A stretch of DNA of 6,810 nucleotides, taken from the NCBI GenBank assembly GCA_003644825.1, contig QNDJ01000087.1, positions 1 to 6,810 on the forward strand, given 5' to 3'. Origin of the DNA: Candidatus Zhuqueibacterota bacterium (lineage in GTDB: Bacteria; SM23-31; B21-G16). This document shows positions 6,154 through 6,810 of this stretch, piece after piece. The translations under genes were made by a program, and so were the position numbers. A model generated the notes under the pieces. It was not told the origin of the DNA. It was given only the letters and a program-made list of their open reading frames with translations, and searched no databases. The first letter of the stretch is position 1; each line of letters opens with the position of its first letter.

Positions 6154-6540
6154 TTATTTAATATTATTAAATATCTTACTATTTTTATCTAATAAATTAT
6201 CAATGAGAATTTTCACTTTTTCAATATTAAAAGGTTTATAAATAACAGCATTAACAAACTTTCTTATTGTTTCTTCAGTTTCTCCTGTCTCATCGAAGTA
6301 AACATACATTATTACAACAGGTAAATTGGGTTTAACATTTTTTATATTCTGAAAAGTAGTTAAGGGGCAACCATTAGATATTTTCAGGTCTGAAAGCACA
6401 AGGTCAACATTTTCTCTATTAATTAATTCAAGCAGTTCTGTTTCACTTTTCACTGGAACAACATTGTAATATTCTCTCAAATAAAGTTCCATACTTTTTA
6501 AAAGTTCCTGGTCTCTATCAGCTACAATAATCTTTTTCAT
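6154..6540 (-). CDS. Single-domain response regulator (receiver only), atypical
   Basis: A 128-residue CheY-like receiver domain with no output domain. KIIVADRD (3-10) is strand 1 with the acidic site; the phospho-acceptor is D51 in LVLSDLKIS (48-55); LPVVIMYVYFD (73-83) is strand 4; and the conserved lysine is K102 in IYKPF (100-104). Three positions depart from the consensus: the second acidic residue (CheY D13) is R9, the switch Thr/Ser (CheY T87) is Y79, and the aromatic switch position (CheY Y106) is V99. Phosphorylation-driven signalling may therefore be unusual or lost, although Asp and Lys are kept. The ATG at 6540 is chosen because AGGAGA (6551-6556) lies 10 bases upstream and MKKIIVADRD is a normal receiver N-terminus; the in-frame TTG at 6576 has no site. 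No histidine kinase is in view, so partner and role are unknown. It reads in the same direction as glgC. Confidence 0.85.
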   Translation of the reverse strand: MKKIIVADRDQELLKSMELYLREYYNVVPVKSETELLELINRENVDLVLSDLKISNGCPLTTFQNIKNVKPNLPVVIMYVYFDETGETEETIRKFVNAVIYKPFNIEKVKILIDNLLDKNSKIFNNIK

Positions 6541-6550
6541 AAACCTATCT

Positions 6551-6556
6551 TCTCCT
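6551..6556 (-). promoter_or_regulatory. Ribosome binding site of the response regulator
   Basis: AGGAGA on the minus strand lies 10 bases before the ATG at 6540 and supports that start over the TTG at 6576. Confidence 0.65.
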
Positions 6557-6576
6557 ATAAAATGCTGGTTTATCAA

Positions 6577-6810
6577 AACTAAAAATGCAATAAATATGCC
6601 ATTTGTATGAAAATATTGTCTATAATCAAATAAAAAATATTGTAATTAAATAGGAAATTAATCTTAATAAAAAAATAAACCTGATTACCATTAAAAAATT
6701 ATGAGAGGATAAAATAAAGAAAAGAAGAAGAGAGGCAGAAAAGAATAATATATTCTTATCTTTTAAAAAAATAGATAAATATATTCCTGATTATAAGAAA
6801 AATAAATATC
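6577..6810. other. A/T-rich spacer at the right edge; one doubtful rightward frame
   Basis: Very A/T-rich and mostly without coding character. A rightward frame is open from 6705 to the window end (6810), preceded by an in-frame TGA at 6702-6704. From 6714 it reads I-K-K-R-R-R-E-A-E-K, followed by a lysine- and tyrosine-rich stretch. The frame has no ATG, GTG or TTG; the only candidate is an ATA at 6714, five bases after a purine-rich GAGAGG (6703-6708). It could be the start of a divergent gene with a rare start codon, or chance openness of A-rich DNA. I do not call a gene. Confidence 0.3.
6602..6629 (-). promoter_or_regulatory. Possible sigma-70-type promoter upstream of the response regulator
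   Basis: On the minus strand TTGATT (6629-6624) and TACAAA (6607-6602) match four of six bases each of the -35 and -10 consensus, with a 16-base spacer. Transcription would start about 55 bases before the ATG at 6540. The region is so A/T-rich that chance matches are expected, so this is only a candidate. Confidence 0.22.

Noticed and set aside
6541-6576. TTG at 6576 as start of the response regulator
   Set aside because: It would add 12 residues before the normal receiver N-terminus and lacks a ribosome site. AGGAGA fits the ATG at 6540.

Overview
The window is A+T-rich bacterial DNA holding six protein genes of ordinary metabolism and signalling. I see no tRNA, rRNA, CRISPR array, insertion sequence or phage gene. 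The gene set (a Thermotoga-type KDPG aldolase, alanine dehydrogenase, an acetyl-CoA hydrolase/transferase-family CoA-transferase, a group-2 pyrroline-5-carboxylate dehydrogenase and GlgC) and the A/T-heavy spacers fit a low-GC, probably anaerobic, sugar- and amino-acid-fermenting bacterium. The sequence does not fix the phylum; a poorly sampled lineage is possible, but that is inference.

Layout. One gene reads rightward: the KDPG/KHG aldolase (37-684), which may be the last gene of an operon entering from the left. It converges on a block of five leftward genes. In transcription order these are a single-domain response regulator (6540-6154), glgC (6074-4863), alanine dehydrogenase (4827-3715), a 4-hydroxybutyrate/acetate-type CoA-transferase (3702-2407) and rocA (2352-802). 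The gaps between them are 79, 35, 12 and 54 bases, so part or all of the block may be one transcript. The convergent junction (685-801) holds a long hairpin that looks like a bidirectional terminator and may be a copy of a dispersed palindromic repeat. The right edge (6541-6810) is a very A/T-rich spacer with a possible promoter for the regulator. It also holds a doubtful rightward reading frame that lacks a normal start codon.

How the genes may work together (inference). The aldolase yields pyruvate from a 2-keto-3-deoxy sugar acid phosphate. Alanine dehydrogenase interconverts pyruvate plus ammonia with alanine and so can act as a redox and nitrogen valve. The CoA-transferase can move CoA between acetate and another carboxylic acid during fermentation. 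RocA oxidises glutamate semialdehyde, from proline, ornithine or arginine, to glutamate with formation of NADH. GlgC makes ADP-glucose for glycogen. The ald/CoA-transferase/rocA trio reads as an amino-acid catabolic cassette.

I found no convincing new multi-gene system. The points most worth a second look are an alanine dehydrogenase whose pyruvate-binding lysine position is alanine, a receiver-only regulator with three altered switch or metal-site positions, and the structured convergent junction with mutually exclusive pairings.
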